This document shows positions 47,820 through 57,037 of a DNA stretch of 64,000 nt, one piece after another; the first letter of the stretch is position 1; every line of letters starts with the position of its first letter. The DNA comes from Alteromonadaceae bacterium M269 (GTDB lineage: Bacteria; Pseudomonadota; Gammaproteobacteria; Enterobacterales; Alteromonadaceae). The stretch spans positions 620,001-684,000 of the forward strand of contig SMNZ01000001.1 of assembly GCA_004353515.1 (NCBI GenBank). The letters run 5' to 3'. The notes below the pieces were generated by a model. It made no database searches. It saw only the letters and a program-made list of their open reading frames with translations, and was not told the origin of the DNA. A program made the translations under genes and the position numbers.

Positions 47820-48332
47820 ATGGAACAATCAAAATTTAGCAAAGAAGAACTGTTAGCCTGTAGTCGTGGTGAACTTTTCGGCCCTGGGAATAGTCAACTA
47901 CCCGCCCCCAACATGCTCATGATGGACCGCATTACCAGCATAACAGAAGAAGGCGGTTTATACGGCAAAGGGCAAGTTATTGCTGAACTTGATATACACC
48001 CTGACCTTTGGTTTTTTGATTGCCATTTTCCAGGAGACCCAGTGATGCCTGGTTGCCTAGGATTAGACGCCATGTGGCAGTTGGTTGGATTTTTCCTAGG
48101 TTGGAGCGGTGGTCCGGGTAAAGGACGAGCTCTCGGTGTAGGCGAAGTAAAATTCACCGGCCAAATCCTACCTACAGCTAAAAAAGTCACCTACACGGTT
48201 GATATGAAGCGAGTGATAAAGCGTAAGCTCTTTATGGGAATGGCGGATGCGACTTTGCAAGTTGATGGTCGTGATATCTATCAAGCTAAGGATCTAAAAG
48301 TCGGCTTATTCCAAGATACAACGAATTTTTAA
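47820..48332 (+). CDS. fabA: 3-hydroxydecanoyl-ACP dehydratase/isomerase
   Basis: The 170-residue protein (E. coli FabA has 172) carries the active-site histidine H69 in [12 protein letters not shown] and the aspartate D83 in LGLDAMWQL. It dehydrates 3-hydroxydecanoyl-ACP and isomerises trans-2 to cis-3-decenoyl-ACP, the branch point to unsaturated fatty acids. It is a single gene with its own FabR-type operator and faces rmf tail to tail. It is a primary-metabolism gene, unrelated to the PKS. Confidence 0.97.
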   Translation: MEQSKFSKEELLACSRGELFGPGNSQLPAPNMLMMDRITSITEEGGLYGKGQVIAELDIHPDLWFFDCHFPGDPVMPGCLGLDAMWQLVGFFLGWSGGPGKGRALGVGEVKFTGQILPTAKKVTYTVDMKRVIKRKLFMGMADATLQVDGRDIYQAKDLKVGLFQDTTNF

Positions 48333-48344
48333 TTTCTTTATTTA

Positions 48345-48372
48345 GAAAAAACAAAGCCCCTAAATGGGGCTT
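48345..48372 (-). terminator. Terminator between fabA and rmf
   Basis: A 7-bp stem AAGCCCC/GGGGCTT with the loop TAAAT is followed on the minus strand by TTGTTTTTTCT, giving a strong signal for rmf. The same hairpin may also end fabA on the plus strand, where the T-tract is weak. Confidence 0.85.
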
Positions 48373-48390
48373 CTTAAGATGATGTGATGA

Positions 48391-48567
48391 CTAACGCTGG
48401 GCTAATCCTTGGTTTCTGTCTTCAATGGCTTCTCGCCACCCTCCTAACCATTCTGAACGACTCTCGCTTGCCTGAAAGGGACAGAGTTCTTTAGAACGGC
48501 CAGATATTCCTGCTTGATACCCTTTTGCATGTGCCCTTGATAATTTATCGCGTTTTTGTCTTTTCAT
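48391..48567 (-). CDS. rmf: Ribosome modulation factor
   Basis: This 58-residue gene encodes MKRQKRDKLSRAHAKGYQAG with the continuation ISGRSKELCPF and SEWLGGWREAIEDR. It matches E. coli Rmf (MKRQKRDRLERAH...GRSKEMCPY...WLGGWREA) almost residue for residue. Rmf binds ribosomes in stationary phase and dimerises them into inactive 100S particles. The gene stands alone, convergent with fabA, next to the terminator at 48345-48372. fabA and rmf are neighbours in many gammaproteobacteria. Confidence 0.95.
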   Translation of the reverse strand: MKRQKRDKLSRAHAKGYQAGISGRSKELCPFQASESRSEWLGGWREAIEDRNQGLAQR

Positions 48568-48922
48568 TAATACATTACCTCATCCAATAATATTTTGGTA
48601 AACGTGATTTTTAAATCACATGTACTGTGATAGTGCTTCTGAGACTTTAGTTCAATCAAAAAAATTCCCTTCCGCAGTTGACATTTCTTAACCATTTGAA
48701 AAGCAGCGATATTAAGGTATACATTGTTTTCTTCTTAAACAAATTTTTTTATGTTCAATAGTAATAATGTAATAAAAGTATGAATCTGGGTTAAATCAGA
48801 ATGGTTTTCTATGGTTCTGTATCAATATATGGCTAGTCTGATATCACTCTGAACACACAAGCTGAATGCTAAGCTTGAGTCTTGTTGCGAGACAAAGTGA
48901 TAAGCGCCAATAAGGCAGAAAC
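48568..48922. other. AT-rich intergenic region upstream of rmf
   Basis: It must contain the leftward rmf promoter, but no hexamer pair stands out. I see no gene, RNA or repeat here. Confidence 0.5.
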
Positions 48923-48951
48923 AAAAAAAGGCGACTTTTAAGCCGCCTTTT
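48923..48951 (-). terminator. Terminator of the rlmL-uup-DUF3466 operon
   Basis: The stem AAAAGGCG/CGCCTTTT, extended inward by three pairs after one mismatch, is followed on the minus strand by a run of seven T. It lies 20 bases after the DUF3466 stop. Confidence 0.85.
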
Positions 48952-48970
48952 CAAAATCTAGCTTTGTTGC

Positions 48971-50791
48971 TTAGTTAGCGTTTCTACGAAATAGTCTGCG
49001 ATTAATTCCAAACAAGCTAAGGAATAGAATGCCGAAGCCTAGCGATGCACCTCGCCTTTCTAGGTTCATATCATCTCCACCGCCCTCTACAGCACTACAA
49101 TCGTCGATAGTTCCACCAGGAATAGGAACCAAACGCAATGCAACAGTAACGTCTTCCTGCGTAGGATCACCCGGTGTCACATCAGCTTCTTCCAAATTAA
49201 GAGGATTGCGAATGTTCTGTCTAACAAGAGCTGTTGCTGAAATTTCACCATTCTCATTAATATCTGTCGCTCGAATAACATCGAAAGGCGAATCACATTC
49301 AAGTAAATCATTAATGTTTAAGAAAGTACTGTCTGCAGGATTAAACAAAAAGCCAGAGCGCCTTCTAATTTGAGTCGTTGTAATATCTGACTCAGCATCA
49401 CCAACAACCATTCCTGCGTCATTTATCGCTTCAGCTCTTACATCAGAAGATGAAAAGAAATCTTCCGGGAATGTAATCGCTTGTGTATCAACATTGTAGG
49501 TAAACATCTTAAATACACTCCTACCATTGATGTTCATCCTAGCATGACCGGTCGCGATATTGTTGTTGTTAATATCAACCGCTGTACTGATATCAAATTC
49601 ATTAACGTCGGTTATGCCAATAGCTTCGCCATCAATAAAAACGGCTGCGAAAGTTGACGGTCTATTCTCTTCTCCATTAATTAAGTCAAGAGATTCACCT
49701 GCAGCTACACCTTGATCATTAACAGCAAAAGCGCGACTAAAGCCATCAAAAAATGCGTCGTCAGCTGGAGTGTTTAAAAGCCCTAACGTTGTTGTAGATA
49801 CAATATTTCCTTCATTGTCTAACTGCCACAAAGCACCGCGAATGTTATAGCCCGATTGTTCTTCATTAGCATCAAATACACCAGGGAAACCATCACGGAA
49901 TGCACTCGCTGTAAGCAAGTCATTAGCAAGGTTGTCACCTATTACCGTAATGCACAGCTCTTGAGGAACATCGCCACGTGCATCTTCGTCTTCACAGTTA
50001 TCTGCTGCAGCCTGTGTTGATTCCAACGCATTAATTGACATGGAACCAGCAACCAGCAAATTACTGTTTATTCCTTGCGCTGTACTCCAACCACCACCTG
50101 CATCACCTTCAGGCACTAGTTCAACCGTTTGTCCGTTAAGAACAACAAAACCTCGTTCGGCAAATTGTCTTACAACAAAGCGGCGCTCATCACCGTCTTC
50201 TTCAACGAAATCAACCTTTGTATATGGTGCGCTTGACTCACCAAGATAAAAGTCATCATTAACAACGTGATTAACAACAGAGTTAACACTGCGACTAAAA
50301 TCGCCGATATCAACGTCTATAACATCAAAAATAGGCAGCGCAGCGACACCATTTTGATCGCCTAAATATGACTCAAATCGTCCGACGCGTTGGCGCTCCG
50401 CTGTAAAAATCGCTGCATTCGTTGTTGGGTTATTAGTGAGCACATACTGAGCAAGTACAAGATAATCTTCGTCACTAATATTACCGTTCATAACGGCATC
50501 AACATCAGATAGCAGCGTGGTCAACGTGGTATCTTCAAAATTAACTAAGGTAAGATCTATTGGAATATTAGCCGGAGCAAATAAAGAGGTGGTATTGGAC
50601 GCAATGCCAGTAACTGAAACAGCTACATTGCCGTTTTCACCGATCGCAGTCGCTGTACTGTTTAGACCTCTATCCGTGGTTGGAACTAGAAATGCTTGAT
50701 AGGTTGCGGCATGGGATACCGATGTACTTAAAATAGCCGCTGTTAAAGCTGAGCGAACTAAGTACTTTTTATTTCTCATTAATTTTCTCAT
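48971..50791 (-). CDS. DUF3466 family exported repeat protein
   Basis: The 606-residue protein has a signal peptide (LVRSALTAAILSTSVSHA before ATYQ) and several repeats of the type IN-x-x-G-x-x-x-G (GENGNVAVSVTG, NDQGVAAGES, NDAGMVVGDAES, NENGEISATAL), likely a beta-propeller-like surface or periplasmic domain. The tail is RRGASLGFGILFLSLFG plus an Arg-rich end, like a GlyGly-CTERM-type sorting signal. Its function is unknown. The ATG at 50791 directly follows the Uup stop; an ATG four codons later (50779) would give a more usual signal peptide. It is the last gene of the operon. Confidence 0.85.
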   Translation of the reverse strand: MRKLMRNKKYLVRSALTAAILSTSVSHAATYQAFLVPTTDRGLNSTATAIGENGNVAVSVTGIASNTTSLFAPANIPIDLTLVNFEDTTLTTLLSDVDAVMNGNISDEDYLVLAQYVLTNNPTTNAAIFTAERQRVGRFESYLGDQNGVAALPIFDVIDVDIGDFSRSVNSVVNHVVNDDFYLGESSAPYTKVDFVEEDGDERRFVVRQFAERGFVVLNGQTVELVPEGDAGGGWSTAQGINSNLLVAGSMSINALESTQAAADNCEDEDARGDVPQELCITVIGDNLANDLLTASAFRDGFPGVFDANEEQSGYNIRGALWQLDNEGNIVSTTTLGLLNTPADDAFFDGFSRAFAVNDQGVAAGESLDLINGEENRPSTFAAVFIDGEAIGITDVNEFDISTAVDINNNNIATGHARMNINGRSVFKMFTYNVDTQAITFPEDFFSSSDVRAEAINDAGMVVGDAESDITTTQIRRRSGFLFNPADSTFLNINDLLECDSPFDVIRATDINENGEISATALVRQNIRNPLNLEEADVTPGDPTQEDVTVALRLVPIPGGTIDDCSAVEGGGDDMNLERRGASLGFGILFLSLFGINRRLFRRNAN

Positions 50792-52693
50792 TTACTGCTC
50801 TTTCATTTCTTCTAATTCATCCCAGCGCGCATAAAGCTGGTCTAATGTATCCTGTAACTGGCTCAACTCTCGCAGAGCCTGATCTGTGGTTTCTTTATCT
50901 TGCTTAAAAAAGTCCGGAGAATTTACCCTTTCCTGAAGCTCAGCCAAACTTGTTTCAGTATCGTCGATAGTTTCGGGTAACTTTTCTAACTCCAACTGAA
51001 ACTTATAAGATAGCTTTTTCGCTTTAGGCTTCTCAGGCTTCGGAGTTGGACTCGCAATTTTTTCAGAAGTTTCCTTCTTTTCAACAATTATCTGCTGTTT
51101 TTGCCAATGCTCAATTTCAGCAAAGCCACCCACAAAATCAGTAATCTTACCTTTTCCATCAAACAATAAACACGATGTCACAACATTATCGACAAATTCC
51201 CTGTCGTGACTCACCAAAATTAACGTACCGTTGTACTGTGATATGACATCTTCTAACAGTTCAAGCGTCTCAATATCGAGGTCATTCGTAGGTTCATCAA
51301 GAATCAATAAGTTACTCGGTTTTATCAACAATTTTGCCAGCAATAACCGGTTTTTTTCTCCACCCGATAAAGCATGAACGGGAACGTTCACTCGTTCAGG
51401 TGTAAATAAATAGTCCTGTAAGACACTGATGACGTGCTTACTATGGCCGTTAATCGTCACTTCACGCTTACCATCAGCAACGACATCAATAACTGTTTTA
51501 TCGTAATCTAGAGCTTCTCGGTGCTGGTCAAAGTAGGCAACTTCCAATGCTGTGCCGCGTTTAACGGTTCCTGATCTCGCTTCAAGTTCACCTAACAAAA
51601 GCTTAATCAGAGTACTTTTACCACAGCCATTCGGGCCTATTAATCCTAATTTATCGCCACGCTGCAGTATAAGATCAAGTCCATCCACAATGGTTTTGTC
51701 TTCAATGTCGTAATGAAGATCATCGCACACAAACACCATTTTCCCTGAGTTTGCAGCATCTGTGACTTTAATTTTCGCTTTACCCTGCCTGTTACGACGT
51801 TCACTGAATTCATTTCTAAGAGCTTTAAGTGCGCGTACTCTTCCTTCGTTACGGGTTCGTCTCGCTTTAATGCCCTGTCGAATCCAAGCTTCTTCTTTAC
51901 TCAGAACTTTGTCGAATAGATGGTTTTGGTGTTCTTCAATTTTTAAATCTTGTTCTTTCTTTTCTAGGTAAGCTTGGTAACTACCCGGATAGCTAGTGAT
52001 TATTCCTCGATCTAAATCAACAATTCTCGATGCTAAATTTCGGATAAAGCGCCTATCATGGCTGACGAAAACGATAGAACCTCGATAATCCAATAAAGTG
52101 TTCTCCAGCCATTCGATCATACTGATATCTAGGTGGTTAGTTGGTTCATCTAATAGCAATATATCGGGATTAGGCAATAACGCCCTAGCTAACGCTGCTT
52201 TGCGTCGCCAACCGCCAGATAAGGTGTTTAATTTAACGCTACCATCCAGTTTGAGAGAGCTAAGCACTTGTTCTATGCGCTGATCATATTTCCAAGCATC
52301 TAAATGATCGATCTCTTGTTGCAGTGATTGCATACGCTTTAGCGCTTGTTCTGAACTTTCCGTTTCAAGTTCTTCAATCAATTTGTGGTAACTACTCAAT
52401 AGCTCCCCTACTTCAGGAACTGCTTGAGCAACATAATCGAATAAAGTTTGATCTGTTTGTTGCGGCGGGTCCTGCGGTAATAATGAAATAACGACGCTGC
52501 TATCAACAATCCTCTGCCCATCATCTAGTTTCATTTCTCCGGAAATCACACGAAGTAAGGTCGACTTGCCACAACCATTACGACCAACTAGACATATCCG
52601 TTCGTTCTTTTGAATAACCAGCTCCTGAGCATCCAAAATCGGAGGATTACCGAACTGCAAACTGGCGTTCTTTAACTGAAATACACTTGCCAC
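50792..52693 (-). CDS. uup: ABC-F family ATPase Uup
   Basis: The 633-residue protein has two ABC domains: Walker A GRNGCGKST and GPNGCGKST, signatures LSGGWRRK and LSGGEKNR, and LLLDEPTNHLD and LILDEPTNDLD. A charged linker joins the domains and a C-terminal coiled coil (from about 545) is typical of Uup. Family members act on ribosomes or on branched DNA; E. coli uup mutants have raised transposon excision. It is not a transporter, as it has no membrane part. Its start overlaps the glutaredoxin-like gene by one base. Confidence 0.95.
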   Translation of the reverse strand: MASVFQLKNASLQFGNPPILDAQELVIQKNERICLVGRNGCGKSTLLRVISGEMKLDDGQRIVDSSVVISLLPQDPPQQTDQTLFDYVAQAVPEVGELLSSYHKLIEELETESSEQALKRMQSLQQEIDHLDAWKYDQRIEQVLSSLKLDGSVKLNTLSGGWRRKAALARALLPNPDILLLDEPTNHLDISMIEWLENTLLDYRGSIVFVSHDRRFIRNLASRIVDLDRGIITSYPGSYQAYLEKKEQDLKIEEHQNHLFDKVLSKEEAWIRQGIKARRTRNEGRVRALKALRNEFSERRNRQGKAKIKVTDAANSGKMVFVCDDLHYDIEDKTIVDGLDLILQRGDKLGLIGPNGCGKSTLIKLLLGELEARSGTVKRGTALEVAYFDQHREALDYDKTVIDVVADGKREVTINGHSKHVISVLQDYLFTPERVNVPVHALSGGEKNRLLLAKLLIKPSNLLILDEPTNDLDIETLELLEDVISQYNGTLILVSHDREFVDNVVTSCLLFDGKGKITDFVGGFAEIEHWQKQQIIVEKKETSEKIASPTPKPEKPKAKKLSYKFQLELEKLPETIDDTETSLAELQERVNSPDFFKQDKETTDQALRELSQLQDTLDQLYARWDELEEMKEQ

Positions 52694-52926
52694 TATAAAA
52701 TCTCTTCTACATCTTCGACATTAAATGGCCAAAAAAGTCTTTTACTATTCTCTTTGTTCATCACTACTGGAATACTTTCCTTATACTCACTTAACAACAT
52801 ATCATCGTCCATAATATCTATCGTCTGTATTTGTTCTTGAACTAACCCAAAATTCAATAGCACTTGTTTAGCTAGCTCACAAAGATGACATCCGTCAGTT
52901 GAATACAATATGAACTTAGCTTGCAT
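52693..52926 (-). CDS. Glutaredoxin-like (DUF836) small thiol protein
   Basis: The 77-residue protein has a thioredoxin-fold start with the redox motif C13-HL-C16 (YSTDGCHLCELA) and a cis-proline segment (SIPVVM). It lacks a recognisable glutathione-binding region. I chose the ATG at 52926; a GTG one codon earlier is possible. The start lies inside the rlmL 3' end (11-base overlap) and the stop overlaps uup. The position between rlmL and uup is conserved in related genomes, but the substrate is unknown. Confidence 0.88.
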   Translation of the reverse strand: MQAKFILYSTDGCHLCELAKQVLLNFGLVQEQIQTIDIMDDDMLLSEYKESIPVVMNKENSKRLFWPFNVEDVEEIL

Positions 52927-55027
52927 CACTTAATATCCAACAGTTGTGTATTTTTTTGTTGCGCTTAAAGTCTTCTGGAATGGAAGCTGTAGTAATATCC
53001 TTAACTGACAAATCCATGGCATTCAATGCTTCAATATCAATTTTGAAATTACGCAGATTGTTGGAGAAAACTATCTGTCCGTTCTTGTTTAAACAGCGTC
53101 TACAATGTCTGATAAGACCTAAATAATCTCGTTGAACGGCCCATGTTTTATCCATTCTTTTTGAATTGGAGAATGATGGTGGATCAACAAAAATGAGATC
53201 ATATTTGCCGTTATGTCCTGATAGCCAACTCAAGCAATCAGCCTGTTCGAATTGATAAGGTGCATAAGGAGAATTAAGACCATTTAGTGCAAAATTTCTT
53301 TTCGCCCAATCGAGATAGGTTTTTGACATATCGACTGTTGTGACTGATTTTGCGCCTCCTAGTGCCGCAAAAACAGAAACTGAACCCGTGTAAGCAAACA
53401 AATTAAGGACATCTTTTTTAGCCGACATATCTTTTGTCATTTTTCGAGCAACACGATGATCGAGGAACAATCCCGTATCTAAATAATCGGTCAAGTTAAC
53501 CAAAAATTTGGCACCATTCTCATAAACCTCAAAGAACTCCTGCTTCTTATCCAGTTTTTGATATTGCTCTTTGCTCTTCTGTCTTTGTCGTGTTTTTACG
53601 ATGACATCGCTGACATCAACCTCAAGTGCTTTCGGAACAGATAAGATCACATCGTTCATACGCTTCTGAATTTTATGCTCAGGGATATTCTTAGGTGCGG
53701 CATATTCTTGAACAACAACTTTATCGCCGTAGCAATCAACAGCGACATTGTATTCAGGTAGGTCTGCATCATAAACACGGTAACAATTAGTGTCTTGCTT
53801 GCTCTTCCATTTTTTGAGCCGCTGTAAATTCTTATTTAGGCGATTTAAGAAATCGTTGCTGATCTCAACATCAGGTTTAATTTCACTGTTCTTTTCATCC
53901 AACTCGTAGTTAACAAGTACACAATCCAGGGTACCGTTAAAGAGCTTATAATCTTTCTTAGCAACCATTCTGAGTTGCTTGAATAAATCGCGATTGGATG
54001 TGAGCAATGACAAATGCCAAGAAAGGAAGTGAGTTTTAAGGTGTTCACCCCATTTTTTAAATACAGGCAGTAAATTAGTGACCTCACTCAACCGTTCACC
54101 ATAAGGAGGGTTTGATACTAAATATCCAACTTGTCCCTCTGGTAATTTCAGAGCCAGCGCATCAGTTGTTGTAAATTGAATGAACTGTTCAACACCAGCA
54201 AGCTTGGCATTTTCTTTGGCAATACGAATAAGGTGAGGATCGATATCATTCGCGTAAATGGGCGGTAAGTTGTCAGTCTTAGCGTCTAATGCCTTATCTT
54301 TTAAAGACAACCACAATTGCTCGTCGTGCCCTTTCCAAGCATTAAACCCCCAATGTTCTCGAGCAAGCCCTGGCGCAATTCGAGCAGCCATTAAAGCACC
54401 TTCTATTGCAACGGTTGCAGAACCGCACATAGGATCAAGGAGTGGTTTATCCATGGAGTTTGTCCAACCACTTCGCATTAGCATCGCACTTGCCAGATTC
54501 TCTTTTATTGGTGCGGCGCCAGCACGCTGTCTGTAGTGTCGGATATGCAAACTCTCACCTGACAAATCGAGATAAACAGAAACTCGGTTTCGTCTTAAAC
54601 GACACTGAATACGTATATCAGGCTTTTGCTTTGCTACCGAGGGGCGTTGCTCATAGAGATCATTAAACTGATCAACGATGGCATCTTTAACTTTCAATGC
54701 CCCGAATTGGCTATTCCTAATTTCGTTATTTGTGCCAATAAAATCGATAACGAAAGAGTTATTGACGGAAAAGTGTTGTCCCCAGTTGATGGACGAAATC
54801 AACTGATACAGGTCATCCGCATGCTTTATTTCGCTCTCGCCGAGCTTAAGAAGAACACGGTTTGCTAACCTAGACCATAAACAAAGCTGATATGCATGCT
54901 CTAGCTCACCATCAAAGAATACTTGCCCAGGTTTTACGCTTGTGCTGACATCAGGACAGCGAAGTTTAATTTCATCGCTGAGAAGAGAGTCTAAACCTTT
55001 AGACGTCGTTATAAGAAACTGATGCAT
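52916..55027 (-). CDS. rlmL: Bifunctional 23S rRNA methyltransferase RlmKL
   Basis: At 703 residues it matches the E. coli enzyme (702). The order is an N-terminal THUMP domain, an RlmL methyltransferase domain (LLDPMCGSAT, SNPPYGERL) and an RlmK domain (NLFAYTGSVSVFAALGGA, FVDPPSFSNSKRM). It methylates G2445 (RlmL part) and G2069 (RlmK part) of 23S rRNA. It is the first gene of a four-gene leftward run. A MITE-like element lies 87 bases upstream of its start, between it and zapC. Confidence 0.96.
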   Translation of the reverse strand: MHQFLITTSKGLDSLLSDEIKLRCPDVSTSVKPGQVFFDGELEHAYQLCLWSRLANRVLLKLGESEIKHADDLYQLISSINWGQHFSVNNSFVIDFIGTNNEIRNSQFGALKVKDAIVDQFNDLYEQRPSVAKQKPDIRIQCRLRRNRVSVYLDLSGESLHIRHYRQRAGAAPIKENLASAMLMRSGWTNSMDKPLLDPMCGSATVAIEGALMAARIAPGLAREHWGFNAWKGHDEQLWLSLKDKALDAKTDNLPPIYANDIDPHLIRIAKENAKLAGVEQFIQFTTTDALALKLPEGQVGYLVSNPPYGERLSEVTNLLPVFKKWGEHLKTHFLSWHLSLLTSNRDLFKQLRMVAKKDYKLFNGTLDCVLVNYELDEKNSEIKPDVEISNDFLNRLNKNLQRLKKWKSKQDTNCYRVYDADLPEYNVAVDCYGDKVVVQEYAAPKNIPEHKIQKRMNDVILSVPKALEVDVSDVIVKTRQRQKSKEQYQKLDKKQEFFEVYENGAKFLVNLTDYLDTGLFLDHRVARKMTKDMSAKKDVLNLFAYTGSVSVFAALGGAKSVTTVDMSKTYLDWAKRNFALNGLNSPYAPYQFEQADCLSWLSGHNGKYDLIFVDPPSFSNSKRMDKTWAVQRDYLGLIRHCRRCLNKNGQIVFSNNLRNFKIDIEALNAMDLSVKDITTASIPEDFKRNKKIHNCWILSDAS

Positions 55028-55113
55028 GATACTACCTAGGTTAAAAATGAGGCCGAATTATACGGTAATTATTTGTGTTTAGCCTTAAATCAATTTAAGA
55101 AATGTTGGCTTTA

Positions 55114-55380
55114 TATACCCATACTACCTCAAGACGCTCATTTCAGAGTTATCACAGTGCTTTCAATACAAGGCGCACTGATGCAGGAATGTGAGCTACC
55201 TTTCAAATCAGTGTAACGCAGGAATGGAAGCACTGTGAAGCTCCCAAAGGGCTGTGCTAAAAATAATTGATACAGCGTTAAATTGCCTTGATGTAGGGCA
55301 ACTATACCGTCGTCAATTTGCCTTGCCTCAATCATTTTTTTCTCCAGCTGAAATGAGTGTCTTGAGGTAGTATGGGTATA
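55114..55380. mobile_element. 267-bp MITE-like element with long terminal inverted repeats
   Basis: The first and last 22 bases (55114-55135 and 55359-55380; TATACCCATA...) are perfect inverted repeats. Allowing one mismatch they extend to 33 bases. Both ends abut TA, suggesting a TA target site as in IS630/Tc1-type elements, though I cannot prove a duplication. There is no transposase. A 65-codon open frame inside (55138-55335, minus) is part of the repeat sequence, not a credible gene. It separates zapC from rlmL. Confidence 0.85.
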
Positions 55381-55408
55381 GAGTCAGTGATATCTGAAAA
55401 AGGTTTAT

Positions 55409-55912
55409 TCACTGCGCCGATGAAAACAAACGATTTGCCATAACCTTTATCGGGAAAAATTGCCTGACAGTTTTATTACCACCAAAAAACATTTCGTCTG
55501 ATAGCAACATGCAATAGGCACAGTCATTTTCAAACGCCAGTACCATGACTTGGAATGATACGCCTTTTACTTTTAGATAGGCCGTTTGATATTGGTAAAT
55601 CCTATCCTCTTGGGATGCTGGCTCAAAAAACCAGCTTTTGGCTGCAATGACTTTTCCAAAAGAGAGTAACGCCAGCGCATTGATCGCTATTTGTGTTTTC
55701 TGTGCGCCTGTCCAACAATCGTATTCGCCAAGAGCATCGGCAATAGTCGAATAAATCTCATGGTGTTCCAAAGTAAATAAACTAGAGCATTGAGTATCTT
55801 GGCACAAATAATCAATTTTATAGGGCGTTTTAAAACACATGGCCTGCCCTAACTCTAAAGCAAGGTACTGCTCTTCAGTGATCCACCGCCACTCCGCATT
55901 AGGTTGTAACAT
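55409..55912 (-). CDS. zapC: Cell-division protein ZapC
   Basis: The 167-residue protein (E. coli ZapC about 180) begins MLQPNAEWRWITEEQYLALE and contains CWTGAQKTQIAINALA and MLLSDEMFFGGNKTVRQF, in line with the family. ZapC binds FtsZ and promotes bundling of its filaments at the division site in the cytoplasm. It lies 11 bases after pyrD in the same direction, the usual pyrD-zapC operon of gammaproteobacteria. Confidence 0.88.
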   Translation of the reverse strand: MLQPNAEWRWITEEQYLALELGQAMCFKTPYKIDYLCQDTQCSSLFTLEHHEIYSTIADALGEYDCWTGAQKTQIAINALALLSFGKVIAAKSWFFEPASQEDRIYQYQTAYLKVKGVSFQVMVLAFENDCAYCMLLSDEMFFGGNKTVRQFFPIKVMANRLFSSAQ

Positions 55913-55923
55913 AATAGTAAGGC

Positions 55924-56931
55924 TTATAGGTGAGACAACACGTCTTTTATAACTCGGGGGCCTTGGTAGATCAGTGACGAATACAGTTGCAATAAATCTG
56001 CACCAGCTTCAATTCGCGCCTTAGCATCTTGCCCGTTGGATATTCCCCCAACACCTATGATCGGCAATGCACCATCTAAATGATGGCTCAGTGTCTTTGT
56101 TAACGCCTGACTTTTAGCTCGAACAGGTACACCGCTCAATCCGCCCATTTCATCCGCATTTGGGATTCCCGCAATCATGCTTCTCTCAATGGTTGTATTG
56201 GTCGCAATAACACCATCAATTTTGGCATTAACTAAAGATTTGGCGATAGACTCCACCTCTTCATCCGACAAGTCAGGAGCAATTTTAATCAGCATGGGCA
56301 CATACTTACCGTGCTTTTGCGCAAGGTCGGCTTGTTGTGCTTTTAAACCACTTAACAGGGCATCCAATGCTTCACCGTATTGAAGGTTACGTAAGCCTGG
56401 CGTATTAGGTGAAGAAATATTAACAGTGACATAACTCGCATGCTCATAGACTTTATTTAAACAAATTAAATAATCGTCGATGGCGTTTTCTTCCGGTGTA
56501 TCTTTGTTTTTACCTATATTGATACCAAGCACACCTTTATAACGACTCATTTTCACTTGCTCTACGAGGTAATCAACTCCCTTATTGTTGAAGCCCATGC
56601 GGTTAATAATGCCTTCAACTTCGGGTAGCCTGAATAGGCGTGGCTTATGGTTACCTAGTTGAGGCCTGGGTGTTACTGTACCAACTTCAACGAAGCCAAA
56701 ACCCATAGCATCAAACGCGTCTATACATTCCCCGTTTTTATCTAAACCGGCTGCTAATCCTAATTTGTTTTTAAACGTTAACCCTAATAACTCAACTGGC
56801 TGAGGTTTTATATGCTGCTGATAGCTGAGAGAAAGTAAATTATGTTGACTCTTCTTAAACCAGTTAATTGTGAATTCATGAGCTGCTTCAGCGTCAAGGG
56901 AAAATAAAAACTTTTGTAGTAGTGCGTACAT
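55924..56931 (-). CDS. pyrD: Dihydroorotate dehydrogenase, class 2 (quinone)
   Basis: The 335-residue protein (E. coli PyrD 336) has the N-terminal helical membrane-association region typical of class 2 ([20 protein letters not shown]), [11 protein letters not shown], the catalytic serine segment [14 protein letters not shown], and the FMN-phosphate region [12 protein letters not shown]. It oxidises dihydroorotate to orotate with quinone as acceptor at the inner membrane, the fourth step of pyrimidine synthesis. It is co-transcribed with zapC. Confidence 0.97.
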   Translation of the reverse strand: MYALLQKFLFSLDAEAAHEFTINWFKKSQHNLLSLSYQQHIKPQPVELLGLTFKNKLGLAAGLDKNGECIDAFDAMGFGFVEVGTVTPRPQLGNHKPRLFRLPEVEGIINRMGFNNKGVDYLVEQVKMSRYKGVLGINIGKNKDTPEENAIDDYLICLNKVYEHASYVTVNISSPNTPGLRNLQYGEALDALLSGLKAQQADLAQKHGKYVPMLIKIAPDLSDEEVESIAKSLVNAKIDGVIATNTTIERSMIAGIPNADEMGGLSGVPVRAKSQALTKTLSHHLDGALPIIGVGGISNGQDAKARIEAGADLLQLYSSLIYQGPRVIKDVLSHL

Positions 56932-56941
56932 GGTATACCTA

Positions 56942-56976
56942 AAAAAAACCCTAGCGCTTGCTAGGGTTTAGATTGT
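56942..56976 (-). terminator. Terminator of gdhB
   Basis: A 10-bp stem AAACCCTAGC/GCTAGGGTTT with a 4-base loop is followed on the minus strand by a run of T (the A-tract 56941-56948). It sits between the gdhB stop and the pyrD start. Confidence 0.92.
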
Positions 56977-57037
56977 CTATCAGGATCTGATGATGTTGAT
57001 TATACCTTGGGCCTAGTTAGGATCAAGGTATAGCAAA

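Noticed and set aside
47820-48332. fabA as a dehydratase of the polyketide pathway
   Set aside because: It matches primary-metabolism FabA throughout, has a FabR-type operator and sits in its conserved neighbourhood with rmf.
55138-55335. 65-codon minus-strand frame inside the MITE-like element
   Set aside because: It uses part of the terminal repeat as coding sequence, has no ribosome site and shows no transposase features.
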